Shown here piece after piece: positions 14,932 through 23,151 of a DNA stretch of 43,756 nucleotides. The notes under the pieces were generated by a model. It did no database searches, had not been told where the DNA came from, and saw only the letters and a program-made list of their open reading frames with translations. Made by a program: the position numbers and the translations under genes. The stretch lies in contig CANIEV010000011.1 of NCBI GenBank assembly GCA_947466535.1, positions 1-43,756 of the forward strand, in the 5' to 3' direction. Source of the DNA: Betaproteobacteria bacterium (lineage in GTDB: Bacteria > Pseudomonadota > Gammaproteobacteria > Burkholderiales > SG8-39). Every line of letters begins with the position of its first letter. Within the stretch, counting starts at the first letter, position 1.

Positions 14932-15912
14932 TCACGCCGGCTTCGGTAGCCGCTTCATGAATTTCAGCATCGATACCATGCGTCCGATCGCCTCGCGCCG
15001 GTAGGCGGGGATGTCCACCTTGGTCCAGTCGTAGAAGCCGCGGCCCTCGCGCAGGCCGCGTTTGCCTTCCTTCATGAAGCGCGCAACGATCGGCGGCGGT
15101 CGGTAGCGCTCGCCGAGTTTGTCGGCGAGGTAGTTGCCGGCGAAGTGCAGGATGTCCACGCCGCCGAAATCGATGAATTCCACCGCGCCCATGTTGGCGT
15201 ATCGGAAACCGAAGCCGTATCTCACCGCGCGGTCGATGTCCTCGGCCGTGGCGACGCCGTCCTCGACCATGCGCGCCGCCTCGTTCATCACCAGCGATTG
15301 CAGTCGCGGCACGATGAAGCCGGGCGCGGGCTTGCAGAGTACCGGCACCTTGCCGATGGATTCGAGCAGGGCGCAGAAGCGCCTGGTCACGTCCTTCGAT
15401 GTCTTCGCGTGCGGGCTCACTTCCACCAGCGGGATCAGGTAGGCGGGGTTGAGCCAGTGCGCGTTCAGGAAGCGCGCGCGGCCCTTGACCATCGGCGCGA
15501 CGTCATCCACGAGAAAGGTGGAGGTGGTGGAGGTGACGATCGCATCCGCCCGCAGGTGCTTGCAGGCGAACGCGAAGGCCTCGCGCTTGGCCGCCATCAC
15601 TTCCGGAACGCCTTCGAACAGCACGTCCACCGCTTTCAGCGCCGCGGGGGCGTTTTCGCGCGAGGCGAAGCGGATGCGCTTCAGCATCGCAGGGATCTTC
15701 TTTCGGTCGAAAGCGCCGAGCGATGCGAGCAGGGTGAGGCTCGCCTTCACCTCGTCGCGCGCCTCCTGTTCGAGGCGCTTCGAGTCGGCTGCGCTGCGAG
15801 CCTTGACGTCGATCAACCAGACCGTATGCCCGGCGAAGGCAAAGGCATGCGCGATGCCGCGGCCCATGCGGCCGGCGCCGAGCGATCCTACGACTGTCAT
15901 TTTTTTAGCCAT
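14932..15912 (-). CDS. 3-hydroxyacyl-CoA dehydrogenase family protein
   Basis: The 326-residue NAD-dependent dehydrogenase has the nucleotide loop GSLGAGRMGRGIAHAFA (9-25). The catalytic-histidine region is NAHWLNPAYLIPLVEV, with an upstream TSTTSTF segment, and a C-terminal 3HCDH domain with GRGFYDW follows. Single-domain enzymes of this size oxidise short 3-hydroxyacyl-CoAs, or related hydroxy acids such as L-carnitine or L-gulonate. It is the last gene of the minus-strand Rieske cluster, so a role in degrading the ring-cleavage product is plausible. The exact substrate is not fixed by the sequence. Confidence 0.88.
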   Translation of the reverse strand: MAKKMTVVGSLGAGRMGRGIAHAFAFAGHTVWLIDVKARSAADSKRLEQEARDEVKASLTLLASLGAFDRKKIPAMLKRIRFASRENAPAALKAVDVLFEGVPEVMAAKREAFAFACKHLRADAIVTSTTSTFLVDDVAPMVKGRARFLNAHWLNPAYLIPLVEVSPHAKTSKDVTRRFCALLESIGKVPVLCKPAPGFIVPRLQSLVMNEAARMVEDGVATAEDIDRAVRYGFGFRYANMGAVEFIDFGGVDILHFAGNYLADKLGERYRPPPIVARFMKEGKRGLREGRGFYDWTKVDIPAYRREAIGRMVSMLKFMKRLPKPA

Positions 15913-15920
15913 GTATTTTC

Positions 15921-15993
15921 AACCGTAGATGAATGCAGATAAATTCCAATTCGGAATAAGCCGATCTGCGTTTAATTGCGTTCATCTGCGGTT
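15921..15993. repeat. Inverted intergenic repeat (AGATGAAYGCAGAT type)
   Basis: The left arm AACCGTAGATGAATGCAGAT (15921-15940) and right arm (15975-15993, ending CATCTGCGGTT) are imperfect reverse complements. They enclose a small palindrome ATTCC-AATTC-GGAAT (15943-15957). It fills the gap between the hydroxyacyl-CoA dehydrogenase and opine dehydrogenase genes and reaches the latter's stop codon. Similar short dispersed repeats are common between genes of free-living bacteria. Confidence 0.6.
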
Positions 15994-17074
15994 AGATTCC
16001 GTTTTTCAGAAGTTGTGTCATTTCCGCGCGATCGAGTTTCGCGAGACCGAGCGACTCCAGCGTGCGCGGACCCTTGCCGCGGAAGTCGCCGTTGCAGACC
16101 GCCGAACCCATCGCGAGCAGGCCGGCGGCGATCGGGCAGGGCGACCCGGCCCATTCCGCCACCGAGACCAGCAGCGCCAGGCCGTATTCCACGTCCTCGC
16201 GCATGTAGCGGTGAGTGGTGAGGTCGATGTGTTCGCGCCAGTCGCCCGAGTCGGTGAGCATCTTGTGCGACTTGCGGCCGTACATCCATTCCTCGCGTCC
16301 GGTGTAGTGGTCCGAGAGCGGGAAGTGCGGCGCGGGGTAGCCAAGCGCCTCGCGTGCGGCGATGCGCTCGGCGTCCAGCCGGTCGGTCACCGCGCGGATC
16401 GAGGGCTGGGTGCCTTCGTTGTGGATGTCCCACTTCTCGAAATGCTGCAGCGGGCCCGCGTTCATGAGAATGAGCGGCGGATGGATGATCGGGCCGGCGT
16501 TCATCAGCGCGCCGGCGAGCGCATCAGAATCGGGCTCCGCCGCGGGGTAGGCCTCGCGGATCACCTTCATCACTTCGTCTGTGTGCTTGGCCGGGAACAC
16601 GCCGGTGGGCAGGCGCGTCGCGTACACGGAGATCTGGATTTCCGCCGGGCCGTGCTTGCGAACAAGGTAGGGCAGGGTGCCGGTTTCGGCGAAACGCACG
16701 TCGGCCTTGCTGCCCGCATCGCGAAGGGCTTTCGCCATCACGTAGCTGCCGAAGGTGCCGGGCGGCAGGTACACCACCTGGCCGTCGGACACGTGCGGCG
16801 CCATCGCGCGCGCGATGTCGGCCTGCGCAAAGGCGGGCGTGGGCACGATGAGGAGTTGAGCGCCGCGAACCGCCTCGCCGATGTCGGCGGTGGCGAGCGC
16901 GATCTTCACATCGCGGCGGCCGTTGAAATCCTTGACGGTGATGCTGCGCGAGGCAAGCACCGGACCGAAGGCGGCGGCGTCGCGACGCCAGAAACGGACT
17001 TCATGGCCCTTCTCGGCCATTTCGGCGGCGGCGGCGTAGCAGCCGTTGCCACCGCCCAGCACGGCGATTTTCAT
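15992..17074 (-). CDS. Octopine/nopaline dehydrogenase family NAD(P) oxidoreductase
   Basis: The 360-residue protein has an N-terminal Rossmann domain with VLGGGNGCYAAAAEMA (5-20) and a C-terminal octopine-dehydrogenase domain. The diagnostic NAGPIIHPPLILMNAG carries the catalytic histidine H198. The family reduces, or runs in reverse to oxidise, N-(carboxyalkyl) amino acids and related opines. The length is usual and all motifs are intact. It lies between an SDR and a hydroxyacyl-CoA dehydrogenase in the Rieske cluster, an unexpected partner. It could release an amino acid or oxidise a hydroxy-acid intermediate. The substrate is unknown. Confidence 0.88.
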   Translation of the reverse strand: MKIAVLGGGNGCYAAAAEMAEKGHEVRFWRRDAAAFGPVLASRSITVKDFNGRRDVKIALATADIGEAVRGAQLLIVPTPAFAQADIARAMAPHVSDGQVVYLPPGTFGSYVMAKALRDAGSKADVRFAETGTLPYLVRKHGPAEIQISVYATRLPTGVFPAKHTDEVMKVIREAYPAAEPDSDALAGALMNAGPIIHPPLILMNAGPLQHFEKWDIHNEGTQPSIRAVTDRLDAERIAAREALGYPAPHFPLSDHYTGREEWMYGRKSHKMLTDSGDWREHIDLTTHRYMREDVEYGLALLVSVAEWAGSPCPIAAGLLAMGSAVCNGDFRGKGPRTLESLGLAKLDRAEMTQLLKNGI

Positions 17075-17147
17075 GGCGGGCTTTCGTGTGCAAAAGAAAG
17101 CGATTCTACGGCGGCCGGCCGGGTATTGCGGGGTACTTGCGCGTATT

Positions 17148-17879
17148 TCAGTAGACGATGCTGCCGGTCGATGTGCCGCCGCAGACGAACAGCGTCTGTC
17201 CGGTGACGAAGCTTGCCTCCGGGTCGACGAAGAACATCACCGCGCGCGCCACGTCGTCCGGACGTCCGAGGCGCTTCACCGGGATGGACTCGACGATGCG
17301 CGGGATCTTCGGGCTGTCCCCGGGGATCATGGTGTCGAACATTTCGGTCTCGGCGATCGGGCCGGGCGCGATCGCGTTCGAGGTGATGCCGAAGGCACCG
17401 AACTCCAGCGCCCAGGTGCGCGACATGCCGATCATCGACGCCTTGGTGGCGGAATACACCGTGCGATTGGCAAGACCGAGCACCGCGCGGGTGGAGATCA
17501 GCACGATGCGGCCGAACTTCGCCGCCTTCATCGCGGCGATGTTCGCCTGCACTAGCGTGATCGGCGCCACGGTGTGCAGGCCGACGAGCGTGTTGATGTC
17601 CTCAGGCGTCACCTGTTCGAGCGGCCGCTCGAGCACCGCGCCCGCGTTGTGGACGATGACCGTGGCAGGGTGGCTGGCGGCGTATTCCTTCGCCACCTTG
17701 CGAGTGGCGTCTATATCCGACAGGTCGACGACCACGCTGGTGAGGCGCGAGTGCGTGACCGAGGCGGGCTTGCGATCGAGGGACACAACCGCGTAGCCGG
17801 CATCGAGGAGGCGTTTGCAGATTGCGGCGCCGATGCCGGTGCTGCCGCCGGTGAGAAGGGCGTGGTGTTTGTTGGTCAA
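17148..17879 (-). CDS. Short-chain dehydrogenase/reductase
   Basis: The 243-residue classical SDR has cofactor loop TGGSTGIG (10-17), NAG at about 99-101, catalytic S in LISTRA, and YSATK. Aspartate in SLDRKP after beta-2 points to NAD rather than NADP. After a Rieske dioxygenase, SDRs often oxidise the cis-diol to a catechol; that role fits its place 120 bases downstream of the beta-subunit gene. Other alcohol oxidations are equally possible. It has the usual length with no damage. Confidence 0.9.
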   Translation of the reverse strand: MTNKHHALLTGGSTGIGAAICKRLLDAGYAVVSLDRKPASVTHSRLTSVVVDLSDIDATRKVAKEYAASHPATVIVHNAGAVLERPLEQVTPEDINTLVGLHTVAPITLVQANIAAMKAAKFGRIVLISTRAVLGLANRTVYSATKASMIGMSRTWALEFGAFGITSNAIAPGPIAETEMFDTMIPGDSPKIPRIVESIPVKRLGRPDDVARAVMFFVDPEASFVTGQTLFVCGGTSTGSIVY

Positions 17880-17999
17880 GGCGTTTCCTGGCTTTGGAAG
17901 ATCCGGTCAATTCAATTTGCGCAAAGAATCAGACGGAGAGCTTCCTCTGGGTTGGGGGGCAAGGGGGTATCGCTCCCTTGATTGTCGATCACTCTCTTT

Positions 18000-18482
18000 T
18001 TACATGAACAACTGGATCGAGGGCAGAGCGGCGTCGCTGTTGACCATGTTGACGCGCTTGAGGCGAATACGCAGCTTCCCGTCGATCTGGACGAGCGTGT
18101 GCAGCGCGATGCCGCCGTACACCTGCTGCTCGTCGCCGCGCGTCTCGATGTACACGAAAGGCGTGCGCATCACCCAGGTGTTCTTCGCCGGGTCCGAGGA
18201 TTCGATCTCGGGGCGCTGCAGCACGTGGTGCGAGCGGCTCTCCGGGTGCTGCGAATAGGACTTGGGATCACGAAGGCGGACTATGCGCAGGTTCAGCAGC
18301 AGCTTGTCCTCGTAGAGCAGCGAGACGTGGTTGACGCCGTCGGGCTGCCCCGGCGTGACCGGGATCCAGTAGTACGCGTCATCGGTGTACAGCTCGTACC
18401 ATTCCTCGAGGCGCTTCTCGTCGAGCAGACGTGCCTCGTGATAGATGAAATCGACGAGATCGTCGCGGGTGGGGGTGCTCAT
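18000..18482 (-). CDS. Aromatic-ring-hydroxylating dioxygenase beta subunit
   Basis: The 160-residue small subunit (SnoaL/NTF2-like fold) opens with a typical FIYHEARLLDEKRLEEWYELYTDDAYYWIPV segment. It stabilises the alpha3beta3 oxygenase hexamer and has no catalytic residues of its own. Its start overlaps the alpha-subunit stop (ATGA), so the two are made in equal amounts. The size matches BenB/AntB-type small subunits. Confidence 0.93.
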   Translation of the reverse strand: MSTPTRDDLVDFIYHEARLLDEKRLEEWYELYTDDAYYWIPVTPGQPDGVNHVSLLYEDKLLLNLRIVRLRDPKSYSQHPESRSHHVLQRPEIESSDPAKNTWVMRTPFVYIETRGDEQQVYGGIALHTLVQIDGKLRIRLKRVNMVNSDAALPSIQLFM

Positions 18483-19858
18483 CAGACGGCGCCCTTCGCG
18501 GTGGCGCGTGCCGGCTCATTCGCGGCGGGCTTTGCGATCGGCTTGATCGCAGGCGCAGTCATGTAGCGCGCCCAGGTGCGGAACTCGCCGCGCATCGGGA
18601 TTTCGCTCAGGCCATTGACCACCTGGTCGTCCGGGGCGTCCTCGCCCGGCTTGTAGTTGCGGTGCAGGCTCACCCAGTCGTTGCCCGAGCAGTGCAGGCC
18701 TTCCTGGATGGAGCGGTAGGCATGCAGGTCGTCATGGCCCACCACCGACATGGATGAATTGATGAGGCGGGTGTACATCAGGGTGCGTTGCAGGAGCTCC
18801 GGTGGCGCGCCCTTGAGCCGGAACGTGTAGGACTCCAGCACCGTCTTGTCCGGCCCGATCGGCCGTGCGACGCGGATCGACTGGATCGCGCCCTTGATGG
18901 TGAGGGTCGGGTAGTACACCGTGTTGTGGCGTGCGGTGGCGAGGATATTCTTCGCACGTTCCTCGCCGTAGGCCTTCACCATCTGTGCTTCGTAGCCCGG
19001 TATCGATGAATAACTGGAGTGAATCGAGAATTTCACCCCGGTGTAGCTGTGACCGTTGGAAAAGATGCGGATGCCCATGTCGTCGAAGAACTGGTAGCCC
19101 GAGGCAAACGGTACGAACTGTTCGATCGCCATCGGCTTGGGCGTGTCGGCGGGCTTGCCTTCCCAGAGCTTCTTGGCGGTGCCGGCCGAGGACTCGTGCG
19201 CCACCATCGGGTGCGCGGTGTCGTTCAGGTTCTCGACGAACATCTTCCAGTTGCAGTTGTGCAGGTAGCGCAGGCAACCGCCGGCGATCTCGAGCTCGCC
19301 CTCGGGCGAGCGGTCGGCCATGTTGTCAATCGACGACAGCGAATCGCCGAAGTATTCCTTGAACCCGGGGCCGTCCTCGGAGATGCGCGCGAACACGAAG
19401 CCGCGGTACTGCTCGACGGCAGACATCGGGACCAGGCCTTTCATCGCAGGGCTCTCGCTCAGGCTTGTGCCTTCATAGTGGTTGCGTGCGGGTATCGCCA
19501 GAACCTTGCCGTCGGTCTTGAAGGCCCAGGCGTGGTAGGGGCAATGGAAGGCGCGGCCGGTGTTGCCGCTCGGTTGGCTCACCAGCTTCGAGCCCTTGTG
19601 CGAGCAGCGGTTCATCAACACATGGATCGCGCCGTCGGTGTGGCGGACCATGATCACCGGCTGGGCGGCGATGTCGGTGGTGATGTAGTCGCCGGGGTTC
19701 GGCACCTGGCTCGCGTGGCCCACATAAATCCATGTGCGCGCGAACAGGCGCTCCATTTCGAGATCGAAGATCTCCTGGTCGATATAGACGTCCTTGTGGA
19801 CCTGCTCTTCCTGGATCAGGGCGGCGATGGCCGCCGGGTCGTCACGGTATTTGCCCAT
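18482..19858 (-). CDS. Rieske aromatic-ring-hydroxylating dioxygenase alpha subunit
   Basis: The 458-residue catalytic subunit has Rieske ligands C85-x-H87 and C106-xx-H109. The mononuclear iron site is D213/H216/H221 (DTAHPMVAH) and a later Asp in GHDDLHAY (376-377). It would dihydroxylate an aromatic acid in the cytoplasm with electrons from a reductase. No ferredoxin or reductase gene is found in the window, so electron supply must be encoded elsewhere. Length and alpha/beta pairing are like benzoate or anthranilate dioxygenase, but the substrate cannot be read from sequence. Bug binding-protein genes lie upstream in the same direction. Confidence 0.93.
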   Translation of the reverse strand: MGKYRDDPAAIAALIQEEQVHKDVYIDQEIFDLEMERLFARTWIYVGHASQVPNPGDYITTDIAAQPVIMVRHTDGAIHVLMNRCSHKGSKLVSQPSGNTGRAFHCPYHAWAFKTDGKVLAIPARNHYEGTSLSESPAMKGLVPMSAVEQYRGFVFARISEDGPGFKEYFGDSLSSIDNMADRSPEGELEIAGGCLRYLHNCNWKMFVENLNDTAHPMVAHESSAGTAKKLWEGKPADTPKPMAIEQFVPFASGYQFFDDMGIRIFSNGHSYTGVKFSIHSSYSSIPGYEAQMVKAYGEERAKNILATARHNTVYYPTLTIKGAIQSIRVARPIGPDKTVLESYTFRLKGAPPELLQRTLMYTRLINSSMSVVGHDDLHAYRSIQEGLHCSGNDWVSLHRNYKPGEDAPDDQVVNGLSEIPMRGEFRTWARYMTAPAIKPIAKPAANEPARATAKGAV

Positions 19859-19997
19859 GTCGGTTTCTCCTCTGCGTGCGATGTCGTTCCGGCTGCGGTG
19901 CCGGCTGCAGGAAGGTGTACCAGCAATCGCAGTGCTGCGCCACCCGGCGAGTCAATCCGGGGCAGGTCTTCCCGAGCGCTGCCCGGGAGAACGATTT

Positions 19998-20966
19998 TCA
20001 GTTCACCTTGATACCGAGTGCCTTGACGGTGGTTTCCCAGCTCGCGGCCTGCGGTAGCAGGCTCGCGGCGAACTCGGCGGGGCGGTTTCCGCCCGCGACA
20101 AGGCCCGCCTCGCGCAGCCGGGACTGTGCTTCGGGCAGCGTCAAGGCGGCGCGGTATTCGTTGTAGAGCCGGCTGATTACCGCGTCCGGCGTGCCCCGTG
20201 GCGCGAATAGCCCCCACCATGAAGGATGAATTTCCGCCTCGATCTTCGGGTAACCGCTTTCGGCGACCGTCGGCACGTTGGGCAGGGCAGCAAGCCGTTG
20301 CGGCGAAGCGGCCGCGATTGGACGCACAAGCCCGCCCTGGATCTGCCCGCGAAGCGAGGCGTAGGCGACGATGAACACCTGCACCTCGTTGGTGATCAGT
20401 GCGGTGGCCGCGGCGTTGCCTCCCTTGTAGGGGATGTGCACCATCTGGACATCTGCGGCGCGCGCGAACATCTCGCCCGCAAGGTGTGGCGGCGTCGCGG
20501 GTCCGGGCGATGCGTAGTTGACCTTGCCCGGGTTGGCTTTTGCGTAGTCGATGAGTTCCTTCACCGAGCTGATCGGCAGCTTGGCGCTCACCGATATCAC
20601 CAGCGGCACGTCCATCAGTTTGGTGATCGGCAGGAAATCCTTCAGCGGATCGAAGGATGTTTTCTCGAACAGGTAGGGGTTGATCACGATCACGTTGTTC
20701 GGGGCGACAAGAATGGTGTAGCCGTCGGCGGGCGCGGCGAGCACCGACTGCGCGCCGACATTGCCGCCGCCTCCGGGTCGATTCTCGACCAGGATGCGCT
20801 GGCCGAGCTTCGACTCGATTTGCGGATGGATGGCTGCGAACACCGACTCGACCACGCCGCCCGGGCCGAAGGGCATGACTATGCGTATCGGGCGGGTCGG
20901 CCATTCCTGTGCTACGGCCGAAAACGCAGCCAGTGCGAGGCTGAGCAGGGCGATCAGGGTTTTCAT
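19998..20966 (-). CDS. Bug/TctC-family periplasmic binding protein (1)
   Basis: This 322-residue protein has a signal peptide ending near SAVAQ/E. It then shows the Bug pattern: WPTRPIRIVMPFGPGG, ENRPGGGGNVGAQ, ADGYTILVAPN and HIPYKGG. Bug proteins bind carboxylates or other small anions through two water-bridged beta-hairpin loops. It shares the unusual AYASLRGQIQGGL stretch with the next gene upstream, so the two are tandem paralogues. No TctA/TctB subunits lie nearby. It sits between the Rieske alpha gene and the second Bug gene, same strand. Confidence 0.92.
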   Translation of the reverse strand: MKTLIALLSLALAAFSAVAQEWPTRPIRIVMPFGPGGVVESVFAAIHPQIESKLGQRILVENRPGGGGNVGAQSVLAAPADGYTILVAPNNVIVINPYLFEKTSFDPLKDFLPITKLMDVPLVISVSAKLPISSVKELIDYAKANPGKVNYASPGPATPPHLAGEMFARAADVQMVHIPYKGGNAAATALITNEVQVFIVAYASLRGQIQGGLVRPIAAASPQRLAALPNVPTVAESGYPKIEAEIHPSWWGLFAPRGTPDAVISRLYNEYRAALTLPEAQSRLREAGLVAGGNRPAEFAASLLPQAASWETTVKALGIKVN

Positions 20967-21009
20967 GGCTGGTTCCTGGTGTTGCGATTCGTCGATCGCG
21001 GTATTCTGG

Positions 21010-21981
21010 TCAGTCGAACTTGATGTTCAGGGTCTTGCTGAGCGCCTGCCATTTCGCCGCCTGCGGCGGAAGCATCGCGGCGAATTCCGCGGGCGTGTTG
21101 CCCACCGCGATCAGCCCGGCGTCACGCAACTTGGCCTGCACCTCGTTGAGCATGAGCGCCGCACGGTACTCGGCGGCGACCCGCGCGATAATCGGCTCGG
21201 GCGTGCCTCGGGCAGCGAACAGCCCCCACCAGAAGCGCCCGATCGCAGCATCGACCTGAGGGTAGCCGCTTTCGCGCAGGGTCGGCACCTGCGGCATCGC
21301 GGCAAGGCGCGATTCGCCCGCGACGGCGACCGGCCGCGCGAGTCCGCCCTGTATCTGCCCGCGCAGGCTTGCGTAGGCGATGATGAAAAACTGCACTTCG
21401 TTGGCGATCAGCGCAGTTGCCGCGGCCGCCGCGCCCTTGTACGGCACGTGCACCGCGTTCACGCCGAGGGCGCGGGTCATGAGTTCGCCCGCAAGATGTG
21501 GCGGAGTGCCATTGCCCGGCGATCCATAGTGCACGCGATCCGGGTTGGATGCGAGATGCGCGGCGAGTTCAGCGATCGTGCGCACTGGCAGTTTCGCGCT
21601 CACGGCGATTACCAGCGGGTTGTCCACCAGCATCGTGACCGGGACGAGGTCGCTAAGCGGGTCGAACGGCATGTTCCCGTAGAAAAACGGGTTGGTCACG
21701 ATGATCGTGCTTGCCGCCGGCATGAAGGTGTAGCCGTCCGCCGGTGCGGCGAGTACCGCCTGCGCGCCGATGTTGCCTCCCGCGCCGGGCCGGTATTCGA
21801 GGATGATGCGCTGCCCCAGCCTCGCCTCGACCACCGGGCTGGTGGCCGAGAGCACCGTCTCCATCAGACCGCCCGGCCCCGACCCGATCACAAACCGCAG
21901 GGGCTTCGTCGGCCACTCCTGGCCGACGGCGATCTGGGGTGCTAGTCCCACTATGAACGCGAATACCAGGGTGCGGATCAT
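21010..21981 (-). CDS. Bug/TctC-family periplasmic binding protein (2)
   Basis: This 323-residue protein has a signal peptide (about 1-20, ending AVGQ/E), EYRPGAGGNIGAQAVLAAPADGY, and HVPYKGAAAAATALIANEV. It is closely related to the downstream neighbour at 19998-20966 through the shared AYASLRGQIQGGL and PPHLAGE segments. Its start lies 12 bases after the MBL hydrolase stop, so MBL and Bug proteins are likely made together. Such pairing suggests that the binding protein captures, and the hydrolase processes, related molecules. Confidence 0.92.
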   Translation of the reverse strand: MIRTLVFAFIVGLAPQIAVGQEWPTKPLRFVIGSGPGGLMETVLSATSPVVEARLGQRIILEYRPGAGGNIGAQAVLAAPADGYTFMPAASTIIVTNPFFYGNMPFDPLSDLVPVTMLVDNPLVIAVSAKLPVRTIAELAAHLASNPDRVHYGSPGNGTPPHLAGELMTRALGVNAVHVPYKGAAAAATALIANEVQFFIIAYASLRGQIQGGLARPVAVAGESRLAAMPQVPTLRESGYPQVDAAIGRFWWGLFAARGTPEPIIARVAAEYRAALMLNEVQAKLRDAGLIAVGNTPAEFAAMLPPQAAKWQALSKTLNIKFD

Positions 21982-21993
21982 GGCGGCTCCGGT

Positions 21994-23049
21994 TCAGAAC
22001 TTCGGGAAGACCTGTTTGTCTGCCAGCCAGCGCGACATCTGCATCGGCTTGCCCACCGGGGCCTTGCGGAAGTCACCGTGCAACTCCTTGTTCGGCCAGA
22101 CGTGAGAGCTCGTCACTGCCATGCGGGTGACGATTTGCTCTTTCGTGACATTGAACACCATCATGTCCTTGGCGAGCGCGAGCGGGCCCTTGTAATGGGT
22201 CCGGATCGCGGCTTCGATTTCCGGCGCGGTGTCGAAGTCGTTGAAAAAGTGGAAAGCCACCGCGAGCCGAGGATTGCATTCGGCAAGCACCTTGCCCGCT
22301 TCGGCCGGGTCCGAGTGGGCGACCGTGCCCACCGCGCGCGCCATGCGTTCGGGGTAGCCGGAGCGCTCAATGAGTTGCTTGACGGTATTGAAGGTCTCGT
22401 GCACCAGCACGTCGGCGCCCTTGCCATTCTCGATCATGAAATGCGAGGGTGTTGTGTCGCCCGAGTAGACAAAACACAGGCCGTTCCATTCAAGTTTGAG
22501 GCTGACCGGTCCGTCGTAGATGTGCACCGCGGGAAAGCTGGTGATCTTGACCCCGTTCTTCTCGTAGATGACGTGCACCTTCGAATAATCGAATTCATGC
22601 ACGTTCACATCCGCACCCAGCATGTTGGCGGTTCCACGGCGGGTTTCGGTATCCCAGGCGTAGGATTCACGCTGCTTCTGGATGAAATGCGCGAAACCGA
22701 ATTGCGGCTGGTTGCTCGACGGGCCGTAGACTTCCAGCGGCACCGACCGGCCGCCGAGCCAGCTGCCGATCCAGATCTGCGCGAATTCACCGACGTGGTC
22801 GGTGTGCAGGTGTGTGGCGAAATACGCGGTCATTGCCTGGTAAGGAATCTCGAGCGCGCCGAAATTGGATTGCGTGCCGAAACCGAAATCGAACATGAAT
22901 CTGTCGCCGTTGCCGAGTTCGATCAGCCAGCCGGCGTTGGCCTGCGCCGGACGCAGGAAGGGCCGGCCGGTGCCGAGTGCGGTGATGCGCATCTCGTCGG
23001 CGCGGAGCGGTTCGGTGTTGGGAAAATAATGTTCGCGGTAGGAGCTCAT
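21994..23049 (-). CDS. MBL-fold metallo-hydrolase (1), GntH-like
   Basis: The 351-residue metallo-beta-lactamase-fold protein has HLHTDH at about 80-85 and SGDTTPSHFM as the later metal-site Asp region. It starts REHYFPNTEPL and contains TALGTGRPFLRPAQANAGW, features of the group that databases name after the guanitoxin protein GntH. No other guanitoxin genes are present, so the name gives only family membership. It has no signal peptide. It is the first gene of the minus-strand unit opposite the LysR gene, and its near-twin lies at 26970-28040. Confidence 0.9.
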   Translation of the reverse strand: MSSYREHYFPNTEPLRADEMRITALGTGRPFLRPAQANAGWLIELGNGDRFMFDFGFGTQSNFGALEIPYQAMTAYFATHLHTDHVGEFAQIWIGSWLGGRSVPLEVYGPSSNQPQFGFAHFIQKQRESYAWDTETRRGTANMLGADVNVHEFDYSKVHVIYEKNGVKITSFPAVHIYDGPVSLKLEWNGLCFVYSGDTTPSHFMIENGKGADVLVHETFNTVKQLIERSGYPERMARAVGTVAHSDPAEAGKVLAECNPRLAVAFHFFNDFDTAPEIEAAIRTHYKGPLALAKDMMVFNVTKEQIVTRMAVTSSHVWPNKELHGDFRKAPVGKPMQMSRWLADKQVFPKF

Positions 23050-23116
23050 GTCGAATCCCTGAAGTTGGTGAAACGAAGACTATCCGGACGAGTGATACCG
23101 GTCTAATGCCTAATTT

Positions 23117-23140
23117 TGATAGTCTAATCACATTTATGAT
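23117..23140. promoter_or_regulatory. Candidate LysR binding region with 10-base-phased half-sites
   Basis: TGAT (23117), ATCA (23127) and TGAT (23137) are alternating inverted half-sites exactly 10 bases apart. They lie in an AT-rich island 12 to 35 bases before the LysR start. A -35-like TTGATA (23116-23121) overlaps the first half-site. The position between divergent LysR and MBL genes is typical for autoregulation plus target control. Confidence 0.5.
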
Positions 23141-23151
23141 ATGAGGGCGAT

